NCBI GenBank assembly: GCA_029465975.1
Contig: CM055756.1
Coordinates: 9,376,305-9,440,304 of the forward strand
Reading direction: 5' to 3'
DNA length: 64,000 bases
From: Dallia pectoralis
Lineage: Eukaryota; Chordata; Actinopteri; Esociformes; Umbridae
Shown here one piece after another: positions 12,720 to 24,400 of this stretch. Position 1 is the stretch's first letter. Every line of letters begins with the position of its first letter. Both the position numbers and the translations under genes were made by a program. The notes under the pieces are model-generated. The model was not told the origin of the DNA. It saw only the letters and a program-made list of their open reading frames with translations, and did no database searches.

Positions 12720-13170
12720 TTTAAGTCACTCAACACATATCTTCAGCCAGGTCTATATGGTTAAGTGTATTATGGCCCAGGGTACGAAGGTGAACGGAAA
12801 ACTCGGAATTCATTCCGCCCTGCTGTCTTTGTCGAACGGGATCTCATCTCCCCTGGGATGTCCTCTCTCCCGATTCCTGGGTGGAGTCACTGGCTCGCTA
12901 TTGTCCTCTTTTGTTCGCTCAATTCGAGTAACTGTGAGCAAAACCTTCCCGAGTGGGGAACCTTGCCTGATGCTACCTGACAGTTTCGGCCTCTAATCTG
13001 CCACACCTTCAAACCTCCCGGTTGTCCCTTACGGACTATATTTGACCTGGACAACTTGTTGATGTGTGCTCTGTCGGATCCAGGCTGGGTGTTTGTAAAA
13101 GCACTTTGTGACAACTTGTAAATAGGGCTTTATAGTACAAATTTGAGATGACATGAGATGAGATGATTTA
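12720..13170 (+). repeat. Probable LINE/SINE 3' tail
   Basis: The right part has the structure of a fish L2-type 3' tail: AAAAGCACTTTGTGACAACTT, then AAATAGGGCTTTATAGTACAAAT and a GAGATGA-like short terminal repeat (GATGACATGAGATGAGATGA). The CT-rich upstream part (12770-13050) may belong to the same insertion. Family assignment is uncertain. Confidence 0.45.
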
Positions 13171-13179
13171 TGAAATGTG

Positions 13180-13803
13180 TGCCCCTGTGTCAATCAAGAT
13201 TGATACTTCCTAAATTTTCAAAATTTAAAAGTGCCCCACTTGTATATCTGAGTAATTGGCACCCCCTCCTATACAGGTTTATAACTGTAGGTATGTGGTA
13301 GCAGAGACTTAAATTGGCACCGGGGAAGAATCCGGTCTCTAACATTATAAGGCTCTCTTATAGCAGTTACACAACTGGTTCCCCCCTCTTCCATTATGTA
13401 ACCAGTCCAAACCAGAATTGGCTCGGTCAGGGTGGTTTATGGTAAAGTGATAGCACTGTGAATATCTATTGCAAGTACTGGGAATCTCTTTCTCAATGCA
13501 AACTGACTCACTGATCAGTAAGAACATTTCAACAGGGAATATCTTAGAGAAAGTAATTTATTTGCAAGGAAGCACCGACCAACGTCTAGTCATAAACATA
13601 ATTCACATCCTTGTACATTCAAAAGCCTTTTTCATTCAAAGCACATCAATAATGCAAGCATTTTATATATATTTTAATAATACTTATCTAAAACAGTGGT
13701 AGATATTGCTACGTTTTTTGCAAAGGTTTGTTACCATAATAATGTTTGCAAAAATCCAACGTTAAGTGCGTTAAGAGCATTTTGACTTCCACGCCTGGCA
13801 GTG
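13180..13803. other. 3' flank of lgals3bp copy 1
   Basis: No coding potential was found. This region contains the 3' UTR and downstream flank of the adjacent minus-strand gene; I did not identify a single convincing polyadenylation site. Confidence 0.4.
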
Positions 13804-16800
13804 CTATCCAATGTACTCCGGTCTCACCACAAAGGTAAATCCATACTGGCCTTCAGGACAGGGGTAGGTCAGGGATGCGTTGCTGTTAGTGAAGACCTGG
13901 GCCATGTTGTTCTTGAAGTCCTGGATGTGGAAGATGTACTTACCCTGGCACGTTAGGAGCAGACGGTTGCTATAGCGAACACTTTTGGTCTGATCTTGTC
14001 TGAGGCTGTTTTGGAGAGAGAAAGTGGCGGTGGGAAAGGAAGCACAGCTGGGACATTCTTGTTTGTACAAGTAGACACCAGCTGTCCAGGTGATCGGGTT
14101 TGTGCCTTTGGTCCGGAATATCACACTGTTGTGATTTGGTGTGATTCCTGATTTGGACCTGCTGCTATAGGTGTCAAATGGGGGAGGTGGAGGTTGAGGG
14201 TTGAAGGGTTGATAACCTCTGTAACCCATCTGATTCTGAATCTGTCTATTACTGTTGTACACAACTACACGCGTTTCAAAGTCTTCAAGGACTTTTTGTC
14301 CGGTCGTTGCTTTGTAGGTTGAGTTGATGTTGATGCCCCATGGCTCAGCAGTGTAGATCCTGGGATAGTAATCACGCTGTTCTTCATCCGTACTGCCTTT
14401 GTGCTTCTGTAGGATGTCAAAGGGCACAGTGTTGAACTGGAAGCCTCTGAGGCTGCCGGCGCGGTAGAGCTTTTCGTGGCTTTTGAAAAATTCTGAGTTG
14501 AACTGCAGGTCGTAAAGCTTCTCGGTCGGGATCATTGGGAAGCGAATGAGGCTCAACAGGGCCGTCTGGCTCTTGTTGTTAATAGTTTGACTTTTCTCAG
14601 TAATCCAAAGCTCCAACGCATGCAGGAGGAATCCCTCATCTGGCACAACCAGGTCAGAGCGTTGCAACAGGGCCATCATAAAGTCCATTGAGACGTCGCT
14701 CCAGGCCGGGGAGTTTATCAGAGCCTTGACGTTCCAGGCAAGGAACTGGAGACAGTTCTCCTGAAGTTGCAGGTCCCTGGTCTGGAGAGCGTAGTCGTAA
14801 AGGGAGACCTGGGTGTGGAAGGTGGGGTCTTCTGGTAGGAGCACAGTGAAGAGCCTACCAGTGTCCTGCATCAGCCGCTTCACCCCAAACTCAGAGGCCA
14901 ACTTATGGAGGCACTGGGCCGAGGAAACGGTTACATCGATCTTGCGGGTGTAAAGGTACCTGTTGATTTAGAAAAATGACGTAAAGCAAATGAGCATGCA
15001 TTCACAATGTTTTAGATCAAGATAGGTACATATCATAAATATCCATGTTCCCGTTGTGTTTTACATCCATGTGAATTTGTTCATCATATACATAGACCAC
15101 ATGTGACTTCGTGGCCAATCAACGTTCTGGATAAAATACCAGCATTTCCAGTTTACATGTTATTCCTGTGTTAATAGACCCAGTGAAAAAGAACAAATGT
15201 ATATGTTTGTGTGTGTTTGTAATCGTCTGGTGGGTTATATTCATATACATGTACTCTGGAAAAATCCTCTGTTTCTTCCTTCTAGTGGGTCAGACCATTT
15301 TGATGAGTCAGCTAGTTAAGTTAATTGTGAGTGAGAGTTAATTGTGAGTGGGAGTTAATTGTGGGTGGGAGTTAATTGTGAGTGGGAGTTAATTGTGAGT
15401 GGTGGGAGTTAATTGTGAGTGGGAGTTAATTGTGAGTGGTGGGAGTTAATTGTGAGTGGTGGGAGTTAATTGTGAGTGGTGGTAGTTAATTGTGAGTGGG
15501 CGTTAATTGTGAGTGGGAGTTATTTGTGGGTGGGAGTTAATTGTGGGTGGGAGTTAATTGTGAGTGGGAGTTAATTGTGGGTGGGAGTTAATTGTGAGTG
15601 GGAGTTAATTGTGGGTGGGAGTTAATTGTGAGTGGGCGTTAATTGTGAGTGGGAGTTAATTGTGGGTGGGAGTTAATTGTGGGTGGGAGTTTATTGTGGG
15701 TGGGAGTTAATTGTGATGGAAACTTAGACTGCTCAAAACAAATGAAGGGACCACTTAAGCATCACAGTATAACACCAAGCCAATTCAACTGTCATCCGTA
15801 CAGTTAGGGACAATTGGCGGTTGTGAATCATTATCAGCTGTTTTGGTGCAAATGACCTTAAGCGAGCTACTAGTGTGCATGTTCCTGACCAAACTGTCAG
15901 AAACAGACCCCACGGAGGTGCCAGTCCAGTCACATTATGAGTTGCAATGAAATTGTATACTTAGATTTATCGTGCGATTTTAAATCCAGCTTTCAATCTG
16001 TTGGTGATTTTGTTTTTTATTGACCCTTGTTATTTTGTTCTCGACGAATGACACAATGTACAGTAAAGATTTTGATATTTCATCTATTTTGTTTTGATTC
16101 AAGTGTTGCCTTACTTTTTTGAGCAATGCATATAATGAATTTACACCTGAATCATGTTAAAGAACCAAATGAAAATCACTTCCCGGTGACACTAGGCTAG
16201 TTGGCTGTGTGTTAAGGCTCATTGACAAGTACCTGAAAAAGCTGTTGACATGGGGGGTACAGCCATAGCTGACATCTATGGAGGTGTTATCAGATCCAAT
16301 GGTGGAGTTGTAGGTTGTGTAGAGAGATAAGATCATTTTGTGGGTGCAGACGGTCCTTTCCTCCACCTCCAGCTTTCCACCTTTGTCTCTGTTCCCCGTG
16401 GGGCTGCGGACAACGACGCGGAAGTCACAGTTTATCTGGCGGTCAAACAGCTCACCCAGGTCATCTGACATTCCTAAACGGTGGTCCAGGTTATGAACTG
16501 TGTCGTCGGTCACATTTGTGCCTGCAAAGTATGAGGAATATGTATTAGGATCAAATATAATTAGCAGAGATATGCTGGGTTGATGGTAAATGTTGTCTCA
16601 CTTTGGTTTATTAATCAATTAATGTATTGCACTTTTATTTAAGCTGGAAAAAAGTAAATTTTAATTAGGAGACTTTTATAAGTCTTTTATAAGTCTTAAT
16701 TGCAAGGGAAGAGCTGAGGATCGGAAGAGGTGAAGAAAGGTAGAGAAGCAAGGTAGCTAGGGAGATGGCGAAGAAGCTAGGGAGGAGGTGAGGAAGGATG

Positions 16801-19039
16801 AGGGAGGTGAGGAATGAAGGAGGGAGGAGGCGAAGAAGTAAGAGGAGGCAAGGAAGGAAGGAAAGAGGCAATGAAAGAAGAGATGAGGAATAAGAGCATT
16901 TTTCTTTGAGATCCACCCTAGGTGAAGTGTAGCTGTGTGTACCTCTCGCACATATAACTCCTGCGTCCTCTTTGTGGGAACAGTCAGTCAACGCCCAGCC
17001 TTTGAAAGAACAGCTGGACAGGTACTTCTCAGTTCCTTTGCACTCCATGTCATCCAACCAAATTGATCCCGATCCTTGGATACACACAAAACAGTGGAGA
17101 ACCAGTGAGCAGAAAAAACCTTATGTGCTTAAATATATCATGGTGTTACTGTATGCTACAGTATGTTTTATACAATTGTATTTCTATGCTTGCTCTGCCG
17201 GCACACTAAACCTCACATTTAAGTATTTTTACTTTTATTTTTTCATAACTATATGCAGATACAAAATAGTAGACAACAAACCATTTGAGAGTTTTATTGA
17301 GAAATACCAATAAGGAACATGGTCGGCCGAACAACAACCAGATGTTTCAACTATAGTCAGTGACAATTGATAATAACTCCATGTCCTTGGATTTCTTAGT
17401 TATTCTAGAAGATGATATTTTCCAACTTGTGAGGCTTGTGCATGAGCATGACAGATTAAATGTAAATGCTGTACGTCGTTTGAACTTCTAAGGATCAGTT
17501 CCTCAAAATAATCAGACTAGAGGTAGCCTTTTAATTGCACAATTCGAGCGCAAACTATAAAATCCCAACATCTGTAGCATGAACGAATAATGTTGAATGA
17601 TGTGGGCATAATACTAAGACGAGATTGTACATGAAAATATAATAATAATAAAGGAAGAAAGAAAACATAGGAAGAAACTTCCCGATGGAATACAAATTTT
17701 GGAAAATGTCCACCTTTGTACGTCAAGTGAATATGATACAGGAAGTCTCTTACAGTTTAAACAAACATGTATTCATTCATTTGATGCCTAATAAACATGC
17801 CACACGTGAAACACTCACCCTCTCCGTACGTCCCTCCAGTGACAGCAGATATGGCACCAGGGAACCTCAGCTGACGACACACCACCTGAGCCTCAGGCAG
17901 GTCCCAGCCATCATCACAGATGGTGCCCCATTTCCCCTCGTGGTAAACCTCCACTCGACCCTCTGAGTCCCTCTGACCTCCCATCAGCCTCACCATGCCC
18001 TCCTGTGGGAGCTCTGTTGAGGACTTACCTGTGACCGCAGAGAAGGTGGAGATTTAAAAAATGTGTCTGTTCTTCTTTAGACTAGTTCAGTAGCTGTAGT
18101 AGGGCTGCAACTAATTTTTTTTTGATATTCAATTAATTGTTGATTACTATTTTCATTCATTAGATATTAATATTAAGTAAATAGGTAAGAAATGTAGTTA
18201 TACAGTATATAGTAAACCATGGTCAGCACAGTCATCTGATCTCAACCTTATTGAGCTGTTGTTGGAGCAGCTACATGGTTAAGTTGGATTGGTACACAAG
18301 AAGTGCCCATCAAGTCAATCCAACTTGTGGGAGGTGCTTCAGGAAGCATGGGGTGAAACCTTATTAGAATAATTTAGCTAATTTCAACTGGAATGACAAA
18401 TGTCTGGAATTAGCTGTAGTGGTTGCAAATGAAGGTTTCCTTGACAAAAGTAATGTTTGGAGGACACAATTAATATTTCCGCATTACTTCTATTCTTGCC
18501 ATTGACTTCTGGTCATTGTCATTTATTTTCAATTAATTTTGCTATATTTATCCTATTCAAACTCATTTGGTGTATTTTTCTCGGAAGACAAGGACGTTAC
18601 TATGTGATCAAAAACGTTTGAAGCAACGATTTGGACGTTTATATTCTCAAATACATAACAAGATATGAATGACCGATTTAATTAGGATCTTAAATAGTGA
18701 ATTACAAATGTATAGACTCATGGGAAAGCTACCGTAAAGCCTATTGTCATTTAAAGTTGTTTAATAAATCTACAAAATTTAAATTAGAACGTAATTTGAC
18801 TTAAGTGTGATGTATAATGTAAAGACACATTTAGAACGTCATATTTCTTTGTAACAAATTAACATAGCCTGGTCCCAGATCTGTTTAGGCTGTATGGTCG
18901 TGGCCCATGGAATGACAATGAAATAGAAAGCACTGCAGGCTAACTAAAACTCACTGAACAGGTTCCATGTTGTAGAGTCCAGTCCAGAGACATGGAGAAG
19001 CAGCAAAAACCATACAGAAGTGATTCTACACATCAGCAT
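13804..19039 (-). CDS. lgals3bp: Galectin-3-binding protein, tandem copy 1
   Basis: Secreted scavenger-receptor glycoprotein that in mammals binds galectins and matrix proteins and has innate-immune roles. Coding exons on the minus strand are 19039-18955 (signal peptide, MLMCRITSVWFLLLLHVSG), 18028-17819 and 17074-16943 (one SRCR domain split across two exons), 16521-16233 (BTB) and 14959-13804 (BACK plus C-terminal region). Phases 1, 1, 1 and 2 agree at every junction, and the 1872-nt sum gives 623 aa with no stop. The SRCR has six cysteines (TICDDGW, VVC, MEC, SSC, TDC, VIC), consistent with group A. BTB shows LGELFD and THKMILSLY; BACK shows RKIDVTVSSAQCLHKLA; the protein ends in FVVRPEYIG. 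A Q/P-rich linker precedes the C-terminal part. The last exon alone could be misread as a separate 365-aa protein. The neighbours timp2 and cant1 match human 17q25.3. Confidence 0.93.
15315..15714. repeat. 18-21-bp minisatellite in lgals3bp copy 1 intron
   Basis: About 21 copies of a GAGTTAATTGTGAGTGGG unit with 3-bp GTG length variants and A/G (GAGTGG versus GGGTGG) and GAG/GCG changes. It lies in the intron between the BTB exon (ends 16233) and the last exon (starts 14959). No function can be inferred. Confidence 0.95.
16695..16895. repeat. Purine-rich low-complexity tract (GGAAGGAGG-like)
   Basis: About 200 bp of nearly pure A/G on the plus strand (gaagaagctagggaggagg and similar), inside the intron just downstream of the SRCR second exon of lgals3bp copy 1. 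On the transcribed strand this is a CT-rich intronic tract, which may affect splicing or form triplex DNA. It produces artefactual Leu/Ser-rich minus-strand frames. Confidence 0.8.
18220..18645 (+). mobile_element. Tc1-like transposon 3' fragment in lgals3bp copy 1 intron
   Basis: Degenerate plus-strand match to the transposase C-terminus (codons for LIELLLEQL and KCPSSQSNLWEVLQEAWGE near 18250-18360). It runs on to a decayed terminal repeat near 18590-18640 (GACAAGGACGTTACTATGTG...). It is the same family as the copy at 54862-56300. It lies between the signal-peptide exon and the first SRCR exon, antisense to the gene. Just left, at about 18104-18160, GGGCTGCAACTAA resembles the end of a hAT-type MITE. 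Confidence 0.75.
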
Positions 19040-19415
19040 TTTCACCAGTCAGCTTGCGAAATTGAGAGACAAATATTACATTATTGACCTCTGCAGTGTA
19101 TTGAATAATCCCACCAAATATATATATATAAGTTTATGCAGTTATTCAACAGAAAATACATTTTAACATCCACTAAAAACTAGGCAAAGGTTAACAGAAA
19201 TATATTTACTATAATTAAAACAATAATTTTTTGTTTGCTCTCACAACACAATTTTTTTGCTTGCAATTCATTTAAGCCGGTGCTAAACAATCTGAAAATG
19301 GACACTAAATATTGTTGAAATATTACTTGCAAGTTAAACTTGATATTCCAGGTGTTTTTTCTCCAGATCTAGTTCTAGGGTTTTCTGCTGATATTGGCTC
19401 ACTCAAATGTCTTAC

Positions 19416-19452
19416 CTCTTGGTGTCTGTGTGGGTCCGTTGGATGTTGTAAA
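19416..19452 (-). promoter_or_regulatory. lgals3bp: Noncoding first exon of lgals3bp copy 1
   Basis: On the minus strand a strong donor (CACCAAGAG|GTAAGAC) ends an untranslated first exon at 19416. A TATA box (TTATAAAAGC, 19480-19471) lies upstream, so transcription should start near 19450. Exon end and TATA spacing match those of copy 2 (CACCAAGAG|GTAAGTA at 38284), supporting a shared untranslated leader exon. The start is estimated from TATA spacing, not observed. Confidence 0.65.
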
Positions 19453-19470
19453 TGTCTGGGAGAAAACAGT

Positions 19471-19554
19471 GCTTTTATAACCACAGGAGTAGATTTATCT
19501 GCTAACGTAATCAAGTTTGCACTTCTGCAACTATTTTCTCAAAGTTTCGTTTAC
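19471..19554 (-). promoter_or_regulatory. lgals3bp: TATA box and interferon-response-like element of copy 1
   Basis: The TATA box TTATAAAAG lies at 19480-19471. About 65 bp further upstream, 19543-19554 reads AGTTTCGTTTAC on the plus strand, which fits the ISRE consensus AGTTTCNNTTTC with one mismatch. LGALS3BP is known to be interferon-inducible in mammals; inducibility here is inference. Confidence 0.55.
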
Positions 19555-19904
19555 TGTGAATTCGCTTACGAAACAAGCCAAAACTGATCCTGTCTTAGTT
19601 TGATCCCAATATCCAAATTGTAATAAACGAAAGATGTATTTCCCTATGGAACGGAGATATCCGCAACGTCATTGATTTAAATCAGGTTTGAAGCCTATAA
19701 AAATACCATATTACCCGCAATTTCAAAAATAGGCTAATAAACTGCATCTGACAAATTGTCTGTTAAGACAAACAACAAAACAACAATAACAAAAGTGTTT
19801 ATCCTCAAAGCTTCTCTCAGTGCTGAGGTTTGCAGTTATCGCATAGCAACGCACAGTCTGCCATGTGTTAATGGTTACAATGTTTGCTTCTAAGAAAAAC
19901 TTTA

Positions 19905-20390
19905 CTCTCTATGATGTTCTCACTCTCCTGAATTGTCCTTTTCCAGAGTGAGAGGGATCAGTCTCAATCGTTCCCGCTCTCTTCAACATCCTGGAGGTAT
20001 GTAGGTCGCATAGAGATGGCAGATTGCAGCCAATGTCCCGAGAGCGGATGATGCGCTGCAGCATGCCCTTGTCCTTTACAGTGGCTGCATCATACCAGAA
20101 GGTGCTGGAGGAGCTCAGGATGGACTCAATGATGACAGTGTAAAAGTGCACCATCAAGGACTTTGGCAGGTTGAACTTTTTCAACTGGCGCAAGGAAGTA
20201 AATCCTCTGCTGTGTTTTCTTTGAGATAGAGGTCCTGGGCAATGGTGGTGCCCACGAAGTGTAAGGACTCCACAGCGGGACAGAGGGCTGCTGGGCTTCT
20301 TCAGAAGTCCACTATCATCTCCACTGTCTTTTGGCTGTTGAGCTCCAGGTTGTTCAGACTGTAGTCATTAGGTCCTTGTCTTCTTGGGGA
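19905..20390 (-). mobile_element. LINE fragment, reverse-transcriptase C-terminal region (L2/Rex1-like)
   Basis: On the minus strand the frame ending at 19909 reads LRQLKKFNLPKSL, FYTVIIESILSSS and ILSSSSTFWYDAA. It then reads CDLHTSRMLKRAG and DPSHSGKGQF, the characteristic post-RT C-terminus of fish L2/Rex1 LINEs. Sequence up to about 20390 (GGAGCTCAACAGCCAAAAGA on that strand) continues the element upstream with broken frames. It is probably the same family as the fragment at 11424. It lies between the two lgals3bp genes. Confidence 0.82.
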
Positions 20391-20547
20391 CTGGGAGGAT
20401 GGGGGAGGATTTGTCTTTCCGGTAGTGATGGATGGTAACTATGGGAATTTGGCATGTACTGTATGTCACCTCATATTTCTACCCCAGTAAAAATAAGGGG
20501 TCATAGCTTACATATGCCTAAATTGTGAGAACTCCCTCAGAAGCCAG

Positions 20548-20965
20548 TGTGCCGCCCCCTGCTGGCGGGCTTCGGCGGTCGTCCTCCCCGGTCTTCTGAG
20601 CCACCATCGTTATCTCCTCCCCCTGCACACCTTGTTCAGTCTCGTCATCACTACACCTGGTGTCCATTATCTCATTAGTGTACTATTTAAGTTCCCTGTG
20701 TTTGGTCTGGTCTTTGTGTGGAATTGTTAAATGTTACGTGTCTTGTACCCCACGAATCTCATTGTGAGATCGTGGTTCTTTATACTCTGTTAGGAGTTAT
20801 CTCGTTTTACTGAATGCGCTGCGACGCATCTTTCCTATTGGTATATTAGCGTGTTTACGCTCCTCTGCATTCTAAGGGATTGTACCTGGAATAAAAGAGA
20901 CTATCGAACGCTATCAGCTACTCTGCCTGGCTTCATCCTTCCATCCACCCTACACACCGTGACAT
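20548..20965 (+). mobile_element. Candidate solo LTR
   Basis: The segment starts TGTGCCGCCCCCTGCTGG and ends CACACCGTGACA, with an AATAAAAG polyadenylation signal about 70 bp from the right end and a short TATTTAAG promoter-like box at 20685. The composition differs from the AT-rich flanks. No convincing target-site duplication and no second LTR were found, so this is a candidate only. Confidence 0.42.
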
Positions 20966-21289
20966 AAATAGCATGAAATACGTATGTGAATGTAGATATT
21001 CATAGGAAATTCTAGGAGTGCCAATAATTAGGGCACATGTGATTTGGAGAAAAATATTACATTTACACATTCATTATTTTAATAGTTTTACATCAATTTA
21101 AAGTTTAAATTTCAGTGAATATTACGAATAAAAGACCAAGAGTATAAACAGGAATATCACAGCTTGTTTTGCACATATTTACGAAGCGGGTGAAGATTAG
21201 TAAAGGATGCACTGTGTATGCTTATGTATATCTGAAAAGGAAGGACATTTTATGGAGACTCTCTCATGTTTCGCACGTGTGGTGAAATC

Positions 21290-21360
21290 TGGAAACGAAA
21301 TCAAATCTGCACTTCTGCAACTGGATTCTCAAAGTATCATTTGCTGTGAAATGACCAAGT
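21290..21360 (-). promoter_or_regulatory. Duplicated remnant of the lgals3bp upstream region
   Basis: The segment AATCTGCACTTCTGCAACTG and what follows aligns closely with 19505-19565 upstream of copy 1: shared CTGCACTTCTGCAACT, then ATTCTCAAAGT, then a TTTGCTGTGAA-like block. The ISRE core is altered here (AGTATCATTTGC). I see no TATA-linked leader exon beside it. It lies about 120 bp past the stop codon of copy 2, so it is probably a relic of tandem duplication rather than a working promoter. Confidence 0.55.
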
Positions 21361-21478
21361 TAGCGAAGCACGACATACACTTTTGTTTCAGGCTCATGCT
21401 AATGCCCCAACATTAAAAGACAAATCACTGACTTAAATGAAGACAAGTGTGTGGTTTTGGCACTGGTGGCTGGCACGG

Positions 21479-24400
21479 CTATCCAATGTACTCTGGTCTC
21501 ACTACAAATATATATCCATACTGGCCATCGGCACAGGGGTAAGTCAGGGACACACTGCCATTAGTCGGGACCTGGGCCTTGTCGTTCTTAAAATCTAAGA
21601 CGTGAGACAAGAACTTGCCTTCACATTTTAGGAGCAGTCGGTTGCTGTAGCGGACGATGTTAGTCTGATTCTGGACGAGGCGGCTTTGAAGAGAGAGACG
21701 AGCAGTGGGAAAGGAAGTACATGAGTAACATTCCTGGTTGTTCGTGAAGATGTTGGCCGACCATGTGATCGGGTTGGTGCCTTTGGTCTGGAATATCAAA
21801 CTATTGTGGTTTGGTGTGGTGAATGACCTGCTCCTGCTATAGCTAGGGGCCTGAGTTTGGTAATAATATGGATAGCCTCTGTTGTATTGGTATTGATTAT
21901 CTCGGCGTGTAGGTTCAGGTTTGGTTGAGTTGATGTTGATGCCCCATGGATCAGCAGTGTAGATCCTGGGATAGTAATCACGCTGTTCTTCATCCGTACT
22001 GCCTTTGTGCTTCTGTAGGACGTCAAAGGGCACAGTGTTGAACTGGAAGCCTCTGAGGATGCCGGCACGGTAGAGCTTCTCCTGTTTCTTGTAGAGCTCT
22101 GAGGTGAATTGCAGATCGAACAGTTTCTCAGCAGGGATCATTGAGAAGCGAATATGAGCTAACAGGGATGCCTGGCTATCGCTGCTGATCAAGTCGCCCA
22201 TCTTGGTAATCCATCTCTCGAGCGCTTGCAGGAGGAATCCCTCATCTGGCACAACCAGGTCAGAGCGTTGCAACAGGGCCGTCATAAAGTCCATTGAGAC
22301 GTCGCTCCAGGCCGGGGAGTTTATCAGAGCCTCAACGTTCCAGGCAAGGAACTGGAGACAGTTCTCCTGAAGCTGCAGGTCCCTGGTCTGGAGAGCGTAG
22401 TCGTAAAGGGAGACCTGGGTGTGGAAGGTGGGGTCTTCTGGTAGGAGCACAGTGAAGAGCCTACCAGTGTCCTGCATCAGCCGCTTCACCCCAAACTCAG
22501 AGGCCAACTTATGGAGGCACTGGGCCGAGGAAACGGTCACATCAATCTTGCGGGTGTAAAGATACCTTCAAAGGAAGAGCAAGGACATTAAGTAATACAT
22601 TCAATATTTTTTGTAGATACAAAAGCGAAAATGAAATTATTACACCACATTTAAAGTTCCCATTGAAGTGTAACATACATTTTACCACTACTCTCCACAA
22701 CTTGGTTGGAGCCCTAGTAATTCATATTTTTCTCTTTACTCTTTAAAACAATGGCCAATTGCTTAACACTTAACAATTGCTTTACACTATAAACAGGCCT
22801 ATGAACTAAAATGTCAATACCATAATGCCGGTTACCAAAAAAGCACACCCATTCGCTGGAACTATAATTATTGTTATAATATAATAATAACCAGTCACCC
22901 GTTTTGACACACAAGTCAGATTTGTTGAACTGTCTCTGCAAAATTCTACACACCAATCCTTTCCTTTCCCATTGTTTACACCGTGTGGTCATTTAGAAAG
23001 CACTAGCATTTAACGTTGTTCACTTAAGTCAGCACAACTTGAGCAGAATTAGCACATAATTACCCAGGTGTAAACACAAAGATCACACACCAATCAGAAC
23101 CTTCAATTGATAGATAAAAGGACCCGACTCTCTTCATTTAGTTTTGGCCATCATCCAGGGAGGCCTACTCCACCCTCATGCCATTCTTGGATAACACTAG
23201 GCCCTTCCTTGGTTTCTTTGATGGTCTAAGAGAATGTGTGTTGGGTTAGAAGTATGGGATTTGTGAGAAGTTTGTGAAAAGCAAAGATTTCTGTAGTAGG
23301 CCTACCTGATGAAGTTGGTGACATGGGAGCTGCATCCTCGGCTGACCTCTATGGAGAGGCTATTGGACCCATTGATGAGGTTGACATTTAGATACAGAGA
23401 CAGGATCAGTTTGTGGGTGGAGACGGTCCTTTCCTCCACCTCCAGCTTTCCCTCCTCGTCTCTATTCCCTGTGGGATTGCGGACAACTATGTGGAAGTCA
23501 GAGTTGTTCCCGTGGTCAAACAGCTCACCCAGGTCATCTGACAGGCCGATACTGTGGTCCAGGATATGAACTGTGTCACTGGTCACATCTGTGTCTGTAC
23601 AGTATGAGGAAGTAACATGGTTAGGAATATGCACAGTTAGTAGAAAGATGTTTGGCTTACAGTGTATGTTATTTGAATGTAACATTATCATCAACCAACA
23701 TTTGAGATGGATGTCAGGAAAAAAGGCAAGGCATTATGGGAAAATAGATTTGAGATCCACCCTAGGTGAAGTGTAGCTGTGTACCTCTGTAACACTGTTA
23801 AGACTTTACGTGATTAGTTATTAATTTGAGTTTGTGTAGTTTAGAGAATTTTAAAAAATACTCCAGATGTTGAAATCATTTCAGATGTCATTTGTGAAAT
23901 CGGGGGAATAGAGGTTCCCGTATTGTGTACTGTAATTCAGTCGTTTATTACAGCAACCGTTTACTATGATCGGTTACAACCTGCAACAACAACTTTTAAT
24001 ATATATAATATATTTAATATATGTTTAAAAAATAGACTCCAGATAACTAGCTTGAATACTCTCCCTCGCTTTGTAAACATTAGTGGAAATCTACTGTAGA
24101 TGAGTGTTGTTATAGCAACTGTGGATCTTCTTCACTTAGGAAATTCTATGTTTTGAGTAGTTGGTAGAGTTTGGGGGAGGATACAAGGGACTAGTGAAAA
24201 TATATTTGAGATTGTCGTGGAAATTTAGACTTTAACCGCTGAATTCGAACTTAAAGTAAGACGCACAAGAGTAGGTTACATTGATCAGATCGTACCCTAG
24301 CAAGCTTAAAGAATAGGGTTTGAGATTACACAGGAAAACACAGGAAACAGATGAGGCATACAAAGACCCATACAGTTAAGAAACAGATAAGGTGTTCAGG

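Noticed and set aside
13804..14901. A stand-alone 365-aa gene
   Set aside because: It is the last exon of lgals3bp copy 1: the frame continues upstream to an acceptor at 14959 and joins the BTB exon in phase.
16665..16951. Leu/Ser-rich ORF downstream of the SRCR second exon
   Set aside because: It reads through the donor into a CT-rich intronic tract; the real exon ends at 16943.
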